From a virus, in the IMG/VR virus record IMGVR_UViG_3300022929_000055, positions 1 to 45,829 of that record: a stretch of DNA of 45,829 nucleotides; one strand, written 5' to 3'. Under the pieces are notes generated by a model. It did no database searches. It was given only the letters and a program-made list of their open reading frames with translations, and was not told where the DNA came from. Shown in pieces: positions 1 through 7,861 of the stretch. Numbering within the stretch: position 1 is the stretch's first letter; each line of letters starts with the position of its first letter. Made by a program: the position numbers and the translations under genes.

Positions 1-1
1 A

Positions 2-91
2 ACAGTCAAAGACCATGCTGTTCGCGGTGGCGTCAAGCAGACCATCATCCAACGCCCTAGCAAAGTTACATTAGATGGTGAGGCATACTGA
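2..91 (+). CDS. 3' end of a plus-strand gene (partial)
   Basis: An open frame runs from the window edge to TGA at 89-91 and encodes 29 residues ending with the motif GGVKQTIIQRP. The stop overlaps the ATG of the next gene by one base (TGATG), as is usual for coupled phage genes. A C-terminal 'RGVKQT' motif recurs at the ends of several phage proteins of DNA metabolism, which I recall but cannot verify here, so the function is open. The frame does not continue from the plus-strand gene at 45559-45829 if the window ends are joined. Confidence 0.6.
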   Translation, partial: TVKDHAVRGGVKQTIIQRPSKVTLDGEAY

Positions 92-501
92 TGTCAGTAG
101 AAAACCTACGCATCGCATTGCGCGATAACATGGACATGACAGTGTACAAGGTGGACGGCAAGCATGGGATGCCCAACGTCCACTACATTGGCGAAGGCAA
201 GTATCCAACTGGTTGGATGCTGCTTTTGCATATCGATGAAATGGGCAAGCGCGTGTCCACTGGGCTGAAGCGAGAGCATGTCAACTGGATGTCAGACTAC
301 ATCAAGAGTGGGGGCAACGCTTGGGTGATGGTCCGTGTTGGTCGCGAACTGAACTGCCTGTTCTGGGGGGCAGAGGCTGTGCTAAACACGCTATTTGATC
401 GACCCAGTCCAAAAGACTTTGTCGAGCTTGCGGCATACCACAAGCGCGGCAACATGAAGTATTACGACTGGCATGAGATGCAAGACGTGATCATGAACTA
501 G
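91..501 (+). CDS. hypothetical protein, possible degenerate nuclease-fold
   Basis: 136 residues. The start is supported by a GGTGAGG ribosome site seven bases upstream and by the TGATG overlap with the preceding gene. Residues about 40-85 (LLLHIDEMGKRV, then LKREHVNWM, GGNAWVMVRVG) follow the spacing of small PD-(D/E)XK phage nucleases, where a catalytic E-x-K strand is followed by a 'gl...Q..w' helix and a 'GG.a.vlvr' strand. The E-x-K signature is not convincing here, so activity is doubtful. It belongs to the rightward unit and ends convergently, with its TAG sharing the palindrome CTAG with the stop codon of the minus-strand gene. Nuclease relatedness is inference. Confidence 0.75.
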   Translation: MSVENLRIALRDNMDMTVYKVDGKHGMPNVHYIGEGKYPTGWMLLLHIDEMGKRVSTGLKREHVNWMSDYIKSGGNAWVMVRVGRELNCLFWGAEAVLNTLFDRPSPKDFVELAAYHKRGNMKYYDWHEMQDVIMN

Positions 502-2768
502 CGCGTGGCGTTTAGAACCTTCTGTGCTGCGTCTGGGTTGAGAGATCCAAGGATGCTTTGCAACGACGCTGAACTTGTTTCTTCTTGTGCTGGCGCTTCT
601 ACTGGTGGTTCCACTGGGGGCTGAATAACACCTTCATCTGCACTGACCAACAACGCAGTCTGCAACCAGTTGCGAGGGTCTGTGATTCCCACTGCATTGG
701 CAAAGCGCTTGTATGCTGGAGACTTCATCACCTTATCCATGTTGGGCTGTGAAGCATCCATTGCCAAGCTTTTGAACGCTGGACTGTTCAAGAAATCACC
801 AGCAGCTTGAATTTTCTGCTTGTCTGTTTTGCGCAATAATATTTCGCCAACTGCATCTGCTGCCGCACCACCAGCAGGGCCACCAGCAGCTTGACCAGCG
901 ACACCTCGAACAATGCGATTGCCCATTGTGGTATTGAGAATAGACTTGATCAAACCATCGGCAGTCATTGCCTGAACGAGAGCCTGATTTGATTTGCCTG
1001 TTGAAAGCACAGCGCCACGCGCCTGTGTGATGCGCTTAGACATTTCATTCAGATCCGCAAATGTCTGGGCTGTTTCAGGCCCAAGGATCTTCATGACACG
1101 ACTGTAGACTGCTCCGTTTTTCTTCAGGCCATCATAGAACTGAGCAAACTTTGCAAAATCAAATGGGCCATCAAATCCAACGGCTGTCGAGGATGTCAGA
1201 GATCCAATAGCTGTCGCGACTGCTTCACGCTGAAGCTCTTGAGGAATGATCTTCAAGGTGCGGTTTAGGTTTGCGATGTCGCCTTTCTTGCCGCTGTTGA
1301 TTGCTGTCAAAAGCTTTGGTGCGATACTGCCTTCGCCGTCTTTGCCGAAGAAAGAAACTAGGCGCTTTTCCAACGCTTTTTGTTTCGCTGTTGTTTGATT
1401 GGCCAGACGCAATGTGGAACGCGCTTGATCACCGCCAACTGACTGGGCTGTGTCCAGATAGTCATCAGTCAGCGCGGCATAGATCCGCTTTGCTGTGCCT
1501 GTGTCCATATCAGCATATTCGCCTTCGCCTTTGTTGATCGCGCGGCCAATGCTGTTTCTGAACTTCTTCAATGCTGCGAATGTCAAAGGTGTGTTTGCAT
1601 CTGTGAGTTTGTTAAACAAGGCTTTTTCTTTGCCTGTCAACGCGCCTACCCCACCAACTTCTTCGAGGATCTGATTAATCAGCATGACGCTGTTGCGTGG
1701 CTCGACCACTGAGCTTGCAGGGACAAGCTGATCAACTTGCTTGTACATCTCAGACGCAGATCTTTCGAGTTCACCTCTGGTGTTCAACACGTCAGTTTTT
1801 ACGCGATCTGCAATTGACGAAATATCTGGATTGGCATCCAACTCTCGCATGATTTCATCTGCGCGTTGTGAGGCTAAAACAACTGTATCTCTAAATGTTG
1901 CTTCTGCTTCGCTTCCAGCAAGAGAACGAGATAGACCAGCCGCACCTTTTAGCTGCGTGTCATCGCTCAATACATCTGCTGGGACATCGATGCCAAGACG
2001 ACGTGCTGCTGCTGCCGCCTGTGGATTGATACGAGCCGCCTGTGCGATTGCTTCTGCCGCTTCTTGTGATCCACGTCCACCAGACGAAGCAATCCTTATA
2101 AGCTCTCCCAGACGCTCTGGTGTCATGCTAGATACTGAAGGTGGCTTTGGCGTCGCATCGATCTGAAATTCTGTTTCGCGCAGTGCAGCAAGCTCATCTG
2201 GAGTAAAGCGTCTTGCCACTTCTGCCTCTTGAATGCCACTGACGCTAGGATTGCGAACACTGCGTGGACGCATGACAGAGGTTGGAGATCCAGCAAATGC
2301 GTCTGGCATTGCCATCATGTCTCTTGCAAATCGATCTGCTGTGCCTTCATCGACGCCAGCGCGTGTGAGAATGTCAGCAGCGCCACCCACCAGATAGCCA
2401 TATCCAGCCATGCCATAGCCAGCCGCTGTAGCCATGCCATCGCCAATGAACTCAACAGCATCTCTGAATGCCTTGGGGAACTTTACTTGGATGTCGCCAT
2501 AGCCCAGTGGCATCTCTTCAGGAAGGTCTGTAACGCCTTCACCAGTATATGGGTTCAAACCACCACTGGCTTGCTTTGCTAACTCTAGGCCCGGCTGTGA
2601 GTATTCTGTGCGGAAGTCTGTCGGCTTTTTTTCCTGTTCTGGCAGCTCTGAGTCATCAACACTTGGAAGCATTGGGTCAACAGCTTGAGATTCAGCAGCT
2701 AAAAGTTGCTGTTTCAGCTTTGCTTGCTTTAGTTTTGCTTCTCTTAGTTTTTCTTCAGCCGTTGCCAT
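498..2768 (-). CDS. putative internal virion / DNA-ejection protein (756 aa)
   Basis: 756 residues. The N-terminal 35 residues are charged and predicted coiled coil (repeated KLKQ), followed by an acidic, proline-rich linker. Residues about 105-135 are glycine- and alanine-rich and weakly hydrophobic (ATAAGYGMAGYGYLVGGAA). A long alanine-rich helical body follows, and an acidic proline-rich tail (PPVEPPVEAPAQEE). I recognise no enzyme motif. Size, helical composition, membrane-active-like segment and position at the distal end of the tail genes match podoviral internal virion (ejection) proteins. It is the last gene of the leftward unit, starts one base after the stop of its upstream neighbour, and its stop overlaps that of the convergent gene. 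Confidence 0.8.
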   Translation of the reverse strand: MATAEEKLREAKLKQAKLKQQLLAAESQAVDPMLPSVDDSELPEQEKKPTDFRTEYSQPGLELAKQASGGLNPYTGEGVTDLPEEMPLGYGDIQVKFPKAFRDAVEFIGDGMATAAGYGMAGYGYLVGGAADILTRAGVDEGTADRFARDMMAMPDAFAGSPTSVMRPRSVRNPSVSGIQEAEVARRFTPDELAALRETEFQIDATPKPPSVSSMTPERLGELIRIASSGGRGSQEAAEAIAQAARINPQAAAAARRLGIDVPADVLSDDTQLKGAAGLSRSLAGSEAEATFRDTVVLASQRADEIMRELDANPDISSIADRVKTDVLNTRGELERSASEMYKQVDQLVPASSVVEPRNSVMLINQILEEVGGVGALTGKEKALFNKLTDANTPLTFAALKKFRNSIGRAINKGEGEYADMDTGTAKRIYAALTDDYLDTAQSVGGDQARSTLRLANQTTAKQKALEKRLVSFFGKDGEGSIAPKLLTAINSGKKGDIANLNRTLKIIPQELQREAVATAIGSLTSSTAVGFDGPFDFAKFAQFYDGLKKNGAVYSRVMKILGPETAQTFADLNEMSKRITQARGAVLSTGKSNQALVQAMTADGLIKSILNTTMGNRIVRGVAGQAAGGPAGGAAADAVGEILLRKTDKQKIQAAGDFLNSPAFKSLAMDASQPNMDKVMKSPAYKRFANAVGITDPRNWLQTALLVSADEGVIQPPVEPPVEAPAQEETSSASLQSILGSLNPDAAQKVLNATR

Positions 2769-2769
2769 T

Positions 2770-4200
2770 TTACAAACCCAACTCTTCTAGCCGCTTTAAG
2801 TATGCATCAAGTTGATTGCTGTCCAATGAATCTAGATCAACATCTTGCAACGCCGCTCTATCCATTGTGCTGAAATCAAAGTTTGTTCCAGACGCTTTAC
2901 GCTCTGCTTCGATGCGTTTTAGCTCTTCTTGCTTATCTCTGACGTGACGCAACCAGTCACCAACTGTCTTATCGCCATCAGATAAGAAGATTGCCTGATC
3001 GTTTAGATAGGCCATAAGCTTGTTCTGTGCTTTGATCTTATCATCTAGCCATTTGATCAAATCAGCTTCTGGCAAGTTTGTTGGCAGCGCTGTGTTGAGC
3101 GCCATGTTCAATTCGCTTTCGCTTAGAGCGCCGAAAGTAACAGATCCTACAACATCTAGACCAAGACGGTTCTTGACGTTTTCAAGAGCGATTGTTGAAG
3201 CTTTCCAGTTGGGCAATAGATCAGCAAGCTGACCAGAGTTTGCACCACCGCCACCTTGATCTTCTGGCAAGAGAAGTCTTTTCGCTTCTTCTAGGTTGGC
3301 AATGTTTGTTCTAATTTCACCAACTCTTTCAAACGCAGCAAGTGCGGTGTCAACGCCAACAGTGCCAGCACGTCTTGCACCTGATCGCTCACCCTGAAGC
3401 TGAATGCCACGCTCTTCAGCTTCTGTAATGGCTTTCTGCGCTTCTTCACCAGTTACTTCGTTACCAAGGCCATCCACAACTTTGCGTGTGCCGTCGTTAA
3501 ATGCATAAACAATTACACCGCCATCAAGTATTTTACTTGATTGAACATTTGCTGCATCTTCGTCTGTTCCACCCTTACTGTCAGTCCAATCTTCAGGTGG
3601 TACAGTGGCCCAACCTTGGCTTTCAAATTGTTTAGCATCAGCTTCGTTTTTAACGACAACAGGATCAAAACCAGTTTTAAAGAATTTGCGTTCTTTGAAT
3701 GTAGTTGTGCTTGTGCTTGGCTTTTCATAAGGAGCCACAACTTTACCAGCAGCTTTCTCCGCTTGTATTTCTGATGGCGTCATGACTTGCGGCACACCGT
3801 CAACCATGACGTTAATGTATCCAGCCTTTGTAACCGTTGGTGGCTTCAGACTTGGCGCAAGAGACAACGCAGTCTGCATCCGCGCACGATCTGTCTCTTT
3901 CTTCTCTTTTTTCTTGGCAGCTAGGTAATCGGCTGGTGCTTGCATCGCTCCCACAGCAGATCCTAATACAGTAGCACCCGGCTGTGACGCCTGACGCCCC
4001 ATCTCAAGGAAGTATTGCAACGCCGCCTCATAAGGGTCAGGCTTCTCAACTTCAGGGTAAAGCTGTTGGGCAAAGTCGATAGCCATCTGGCCACGCTTTG
4101 TGCCGCCAGCCAACTGACCTAAAATGGGAGTCAAAGCACCCATGTTACCCATGTCATTTACGCTGCTTCCTGTGGCTCCAAGGCGTGTTTTTGCTACCAT
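2770..4200 (-). CDS. putative virion-associated protein (476 aa)
   Basis: 476 residues. Start fixed by AAGGGG six bases upstream. The first ~110 residues are small-residue rich; there is a lysine-rich stretch (AAKKKEKKE) near residue 95 and a long charged region after residue 150 including KSTSTTTFKERKFF-like low complexity. The C-terminal third is predominantly helical with alternating acidic and basic residues (ending LDAYLKRLEELGL). No catalytic motif seen. It lies between two other proteins of internal-virion type and probably works with them in the virion or in ejection; that role is inferred only from position and composition. Confidence 0.78.
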   Translation of the reverse strand: MVAKTRLGATGSSVNDMGNMGALTPILGQLAGGTKRGQMAIDFAQQLYPEVEKPDPYEAALQYFLEMGRQASQPGATVLGSAVGAMQAPADYLAAKKKEKKETDRARMQTALSLAPSLKPPTVTKAGYINVMVDGVPQVMTPSEIQAEKAAGKVVAPYEKPSTSTTTFKERKFFKTGFDPVVVKNEADAKQFESQGWATVPPEDWTDSKGGTDEDAANVQSSKILDGGVIVYAFNDGTRKVVDGLGNEVTGEEAQKAITEAEERGIQLQGERSGARRAGTVGVDTALAAFERVGEIRTNIANLEEAKRLLLPEDQGGGGANSGQLADLLPNWKASTIALENVKNRLGLDVVGSVTFGALSESELNMALNTALPTNLPEADLIKWLDDKIKAQNKLMAYLNDQAIFLSDGDKTVGDWLRHVRDKQEELKRIEAERKASGTNFDFSTMDRAALQDVDLDSLDSNQLDAYLKRLEELGL

Positions 4201-4210
4201 GACCTACCCC

Positions 4211-5683
4211 TTAATCGTTTGCCATCTTATAGGCGCTGTACCCTGCGCCCAGACCGCTGAGAAGCTGCGCGTAAACTGATGGGTTTGCCTGATAGCTGGA
4301 CCCTAGCTCATAGCTACGGCTTCTTGTGCTGTATGGTGTACCAGACAATGCACCAAGTGCGAAGTTGACCATCTCTTGTGGGTACATTCTCTGATCCATG
4401 TAATCTGCGTATGCCAAGTCGAGCGCACGTTGATCCAAGATGCGCTGCGCCTCGCCAGCAGAGATAAGCCCAGCCGCTGCACGGTTTTGCAGATCCATGA
4501 CCAAGCCACCCATGTTTTGGTAGGCGTTCATCTGAGCGATACGAGCTGCTTCGTCTGTCTCGAAACCTTGGCGTCTTGCCTCTTCTGCTCCAAAACGTGC
4601 CGCACGTTCATCGCCATAGCGACCATACATGATGTCTTCTGCGCCGAATCTTGCAGCGCGATCTGCCTCTGCTTGCTCTCTGCGCATATCTTCTGCTGAG
4701 AAGCGACCAGAGCGATCTTCCATAAACTGACCGCGCATAACGTCTTCTGCACCAAACCGCGCTTGCTGATCTGCCATGAAGCGATCTCGCATGACATCCT
4801 CTGCGCCGAAACGCGCTTGGCGATCTTCCATGAATTGGCCACGCATGACATCTTCCGCGCCAAATCGTGCTGCACGATCTCGCTCTGCCTGTGCCAAGTC
4901 TTGGTCGTATCTCTGTGCCGCAAAGCCCAAACCTTCACGCGCTGCCTGTGCGCGTAAGTCTCCAGCCGCTCTTGAGCCTTCCCCTGCTGCTGTGCCTTCG
5001 AGAATGCCTAGTCGAGATCCACCAAATGCACCACTACGCGCTGCTGCTGCTCTGGCTTGGTTTTGCGCTTGAATTGTCTGCTCTTCGATTTCACGAATAG
5101 CTGGGTCCATAGACCGCTGGTAGATGTCCATGTATTGTTGCGCAGCATCCATTGAGAATGGAGCGGCAGATTCACCAATCAACTCTTCGCGTGTCGCACC
5201 TTGGTATTGGCCAAGTAGATCTTCGCGTGTTGCGCCTTCATACTGACCAAGTAGTTCGTCGCGTGTTGCACCCTGATATTGTCCTAAAAGTTCATCTGCT
5301 GATAAGCCTTGGAAGTCACCTTCCAGATAAGCACGGCTTGCACCACTATATGGCGTACCCATCAGCTCTGCACGGCTGGCAGCGTCGTATCCTTGGCCTA
5401 GCGTGTTTGCAATGGCAGAGGCACGGTTCATGTAGGGTAGATAGTTTTCAGCACCAGAGCGCAGTATTTCCATACCAGCGCGTTCATCTGCTGTTAGCTT
5501 GCTTCCATCGTATGTGGCTGTTCGCTCACCTGTGTAGATAGGATAGTCAGATCCAGCGATACCTGTGGCAGAAGTAAAGATCTCTCGACCAGCAGCAGCA
5601 ACCCATTCTGGGATCTCTGTGCCTTCTACGACATTCGTTGCTTCAGGCAATTCAGTGTATGATGGTGTGCAAAAACCGCCCAT
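4211..5683 (-). CDS. repeat-rich putative internal virion protein (490 aa)
   Basis: 490 residues, with a strong GGAGG five bases before the ATG. Two exact-period repeat arrays are visible. Residues 131-170 hold three copies and a partial fourth of a 12-residue unit (consensus ELLGQYQGATRE). Residues 273-380 hold six copies of an 18-residue unit (consensus RFGAEDVMRGQFMEDRQA; RFGAED-type starts at 273, 291, 309, 327, 345, 363). Both arrays suggest extended helical or coiled-coil rods. Residues 185-260 are an alanine- and arginine-rich helix. The start MGGFC is shared with the protein at 34401-35591. Position suggests an ejection or tail-internal protein. No family assigned. Confidence 0.8.
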   Translation of the reverse strand: MGGFCTPSYTELPEATNVVEGTEIPEWVAAAGREIFTSATGIAGSDYPIYTGERTATYDGSKLTADERAGMEILRSGAENYLPYMNRASAIANTLGQGYDAASRAELMGTPYSGASRAYLEGDFQGLSADELLGQYQGATRDELLGQYEGATREDLLGQYQGATREELIGESAAPFSMDAAQQYMDIYQRSMDPAIREIEEQTIQAQNQARAAAARSGAFGGSRLGILEGTAAGEGSRAAGDLRAQAAREGLGFAAQRYDQDLAQAERDRAARFGAEDVMRGQFMEDRQARFGAEDVMRDRFMADQQARFGAEDVMRGQFMEDRSGRFSAEDMRREQAEADRAARFGAEDIMYGRYGDERAARFGAEEARRQGFETDEAARIAQMNAYQNMGGLVMDLQNRAAAGLISAGEAQRILDQRALDLAYADYMDQRMYPQEMVNFALGALSGTPYSTRSRSYELGSSYQANPSVYAQLLSGLGAGYSAYKMAND

Positions 5684-6118
5684 TTAAGCCTCCGTGTAGA
5701 GCGATCCGACCTTGTTTAAGCCAAGACGCTTATAAAACTTATCTTTTCGTTCATGGTCGCCAGAATAAACGTGTCCCAGCTTTACCTTCATATTAGTATC
5801 TCTTGCGATTTTCATAAAGCTTTTGACCAAACTAATCGCAGCTCTTGATGCTCTATGCTCTTTGTAAACGAAAAACCAGAGATCAGCTATATATTTTTCC
5901 GTGGACCACCAGTCTGAGCTATCTAGGCCAGCCATTGAGCCAGCGATCTTTCCATCAATTTCGTATATCAACACAAAGCCTTTGTGGATTGCGTTATTGA
6001 TGGCAGCAGTTAGCTTTTCAGAATCGATGGAAGGAACTTCGTCAACAGTCTCAGAGTGCATTACATGCAGCATTACATATAATTCAGAAAGATCCTCGAC
6101 TGTTGCAAGTCTCAGCAT
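5684..6118 (-). CDS. GNAT-family N-acetyltransferase
   Basis: 144 residues, the usual length of a single GNAT domain. The layout fits: N-terminal 'LRLATVEDL' strand and helix, a central 'YEIDGKIAGSMAG' hairpin (beta2-beta3), the beta4 strand 'IADLWFFVYKEHRASRAAISL' region that should bind the acetyl-CoA pyrophosphate, and a C-terminal 'KFYKRLGLNKVGSLY' which is the classic F-Y-x-x-x-G-F end of the fold. In the acetyl-CoA loop the usual R/Q-x-x-G-x-G/A reads R-A-S-R-A-A, so the first glycine is replaced. The gene sits between two virion-type genes and is TAATG-coupled to the upstream one. The substrate is unknown; modification of a virion or host protein is speculation. Confidence 0.85.
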   Translation of the reverse strand: MLRLATVEDLSELYVMLHVMHSETVDEVPSIDSEKLTAAINNAIHKGFVLIYEIDGKIAGSMAGLDSSDWWSTEKYIADLWFFVYKEHRASRAAISLVKSFMKIARDTNMKVKLGHVYSGDHERKDKFYKRLGLNKVGSLYTEA

Positions 6119-6474
6119 TACCCCATACCACCTAGTGCGCCCATCTGTGGGCCAGCTTGCTGCTGTTGCTGACGTGGCGCTTGTCCACTTTGTGAGATCG
6201 CTTGCATCAGAGCGCGAAGTTCAGGAAGTAGCATCAGCAGTGCCTTTGCCGCTTCTGGCGTAATCGCACGATCTAGTTCAGCAAGTTGCTCGTCTGACAT
6301 TGCGCCTAGTCGAGACACCAAAACTGCTGCCAATTCTGCTGATGGCTGCATGATGTTTTGCCGCGCTTGGTTTACTGTGTTTTCATCAGGCGCTTGACCT
6401 TGCTGACGTGGCATACTTGCGCCACGCATGTCAGGCATTTCTGGTCTTTGGTTCATTTGTGGTTGTCGTGCCAT
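6118..6474 (-). CDS. small Gln/Pro-rich protein
   Basis: 118 residues with GGAG five bases upstream of the start. The N-terminal 35 residues are rich in Q, P, R and M (low complexity), the middle (about 40-90) is a helical segment (AELAAVLVSRLG, EAAKALLMLLPELRALMQAI), and the C-terminus is a QQQQQAGPQ tail. Similar Q/P-rich short proteins occur at 31147-31554 and 35591-35890 in this genome, suggesting a shared style of virion accessory protein. It is TAATG-coupled to the GNAT gene downstream. Function unknown. Confidence 0.75.
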   Translation of the reverse strand: MARQPQMNQRPEMPDMRGASMPRQQGQAPDENTVNQARQNIMQPSAELAAVLVSRLGAMSDEQLAELDRAITPEAAKALLMLLPELRALMQAISQSGQAPRQQQQQAGPQMGALGGMG

Positions 6475-6486
6475 GATAGGCTCCTT

Positions 6487-7347
6487 TTAGAAGAATTTAG
6501 ACAAGAACCCGACAATTGCACCAGAGCCGGGGATAATTGCGTTTGCGACGTATGAGAGAACAGCCGTTTTACCAGCGTCTTTTGCAGCTTCAACTGGATC
6601 TGCACCCATCGCCACCTGAGTAATAAAGTCAGCACCAGCAGCAAAGCCTGTAGTTTTCAAGTTAGCCGCTCCAGATTGTGTTCTAAAGTCAAGACGGTTC
6701 ATGACTCGACCACCGTAATCAGCAGCGGCAGCGCCACCAACTCCAGCGCCACCAGAAATTATACTTTTACCAGCTTGCACGGCTTGTTGTGGTGCTTGAT
6801 CTTTATTTAAGAAGTTAAGTGGGTTTATCGCGCCAAAGCCAGCTTTTGCTGCTTCTTCAACTCCAGCGTTTCCAGCAAGTGCAGACCCAAATGCACGTCC
6901 AGCCCCTGCTGCTGTTGCCCCTGCGACCTTCTGTCCAGCGCGAACTATCTCTTGCTGCTGTCGCAACGCCTCTTCCGCGTTCATGCCATACTGCTCTGCA
7001 AACTCTTGGCGAAGACGATCCATCTCTTCAGATGTCATGTTCAAGTCTTCAGCAGGGTCATAGGTAATCGTGCCTGTCTGCTGTGCTTCGATGAACTGGA
7101 ACATTGGCATATACTTTGTGCCGTAGATGTTTTGCAGTTCACCCATTGCAAGGCCGGGGTCGCGAGACTTTAGTTCAATGGTTGGTAGCGTGATTGTACC
7201 GTCTTCGTTGGTAACTGGCGCATCAATCATTGCGCCACCTACATTGGCTAAAGCCCCAATGTTTGGGGCTAAGTTAGGGATCAAATCAGAACCAATAATG
7301 TTAGACGTATTGATTAGACTTCCATCAGCACCAACAACAACAGCCAT
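6487..7347 (-). CDS. putative virion protein with C-terminal membrane-active segment (286 aa)
   Basis: 286 residues. Start has GGAGG seven bases upstream and is TAATG-coupled to the preceding gene. Residues 1-70 are beta-like; residues 105-140 form an acidic helical region (MTSEEMDRLRQEFAEQYG). Residues about 140-230 are Ala/Gly-rich (GATAAGAGRAFGSALAG), and the C-terminus is hydrophobic (AVLSYVANAIIPGSGAIVGF). The composition resembles ejection proteins that insert into membranes. No recognised family. Confidence 0.75.
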   Translation of the reverse strand: MAVVVGADGSLINTSNIIGSDLIPNLAPNIGALANVGGAMIDAPVTNEDGTITLPTIELKSRDPGLAMGELQNIYGTKYMPMFQFIEAQQTGTITYDPAEDLNMTSEEMDRLRQEFAEQYGMNAEEALRQQQEIVRAGQKVAGATAAGAGRAFGSALAGNAGVEEAAKAGFGAINPLNFLNKDQAPQQAVQAGKSIISGGAGVGGAAAADYGGRVMNRLDFRTQSGAANLKTTGFAAGADFITQVAMGADPVEAAKDAGKTAVLSYVANAIIPGSGAIVGFLSKFF

Positions 7348-7670
7348 TAGCTTACCTCCAGTAAACTCGCCACAACATGCAACCGATCTGCCGCTGCCGC
7401 TGTAACCTTAATAATTTCGTTCTCTTGTACAACAAGAGGATTAGTCAAAAGCTCATCTGTAGCATTAGCAGATATTGCCTTAGTTTTAAAGATGCTAAAC
7501 ACATTACTGTCTGAGTCGGTAATTGTGACCGTAATACTGTCTGCATTTCCGCTGTCTTCTGACACCAAGATTGACTTAACGATAGCCGTCGTCGCCGCTG
7601 GACAAGTGTATAGCGTTGTGGCGTCTGTAGTTGTCAGATCGACTTTTGCGTTTTTGTAATTGTTTGCCAT
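7347..7670 (-). CDS. small beta-rich virion protein
   Basis: 107 residues if started at the ATG at 7670, which overlaps the TAA of the upstream gene (TAATG); an in-frame ATG at 7685 would add five residues but lacks this coupling. The sequence is almost all beta strand with many T, S, D and V residues (KVDLTTTDATTLYTCPAATTAIVKSILV at its start, shown here only as its general pattern), typical of head-decoration or tail-fibre-type small structural proteins of marine phages. It lies immediately downstream of the tail nozzle-like gene. A role in the virion is inferred. Confidence 0.75.
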   Translation of the reverse strand: MANNYKNAKVDLTTTDATTLYTCPAATTAIVKSILVSEDSGNADSITVTITDSDSNVFSIFKTKAISANATDELLTNPLVVQENEIIKVTAAAADRLHVVASLLEVS

Positions 7671-7861
7671 TACGTCATGAACCACGCTGTAGCTTCAGCC
7701 TGATCTACTGCATTGTTCAGACCGACAGATGCAGCAAAGTATGTGGCTTGTTTTTCTAGTTCGAGCGTGTTGGTCAGACGTGCCATATACCCCTGACTAT
7801 AGTCTTCAGGGGGTGACGGTAGTCTGAGTGTCGCAAGACCTTGGCCTGTTCTAGTTGTCAT
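7670..7861 (-). CDS. small tail-module protein (63 aa)
   Basis: 63 residues. The N-terminus carries 'LRLPSPPEDYSQGYMARL' followed by a short helix (NTLELEKQATYFA). Short proteins with a 'P.P..YS..Y...L...L' pattern are common next to tail genes in marine podoviruses, and I recall this pattern from such genomes. The start overlaps the stop of the upstream gene by ATGA, so translation is coupled. Exact function unknown. Confidence 0.75.
   Translation of the reverse strand: MTTRTGQGLATLRLPSPPEDYSQGYMARLTNTLELEKQATYFAASVGLNNAVDQAEATAWFMT

Noticed and set aside
4763-5541. Plus-strand open frames opposite the repeat protein
   Set aside because: These are antisense shadows of repeat-rich coding sequence with no ribosome sites and unnatural composition.
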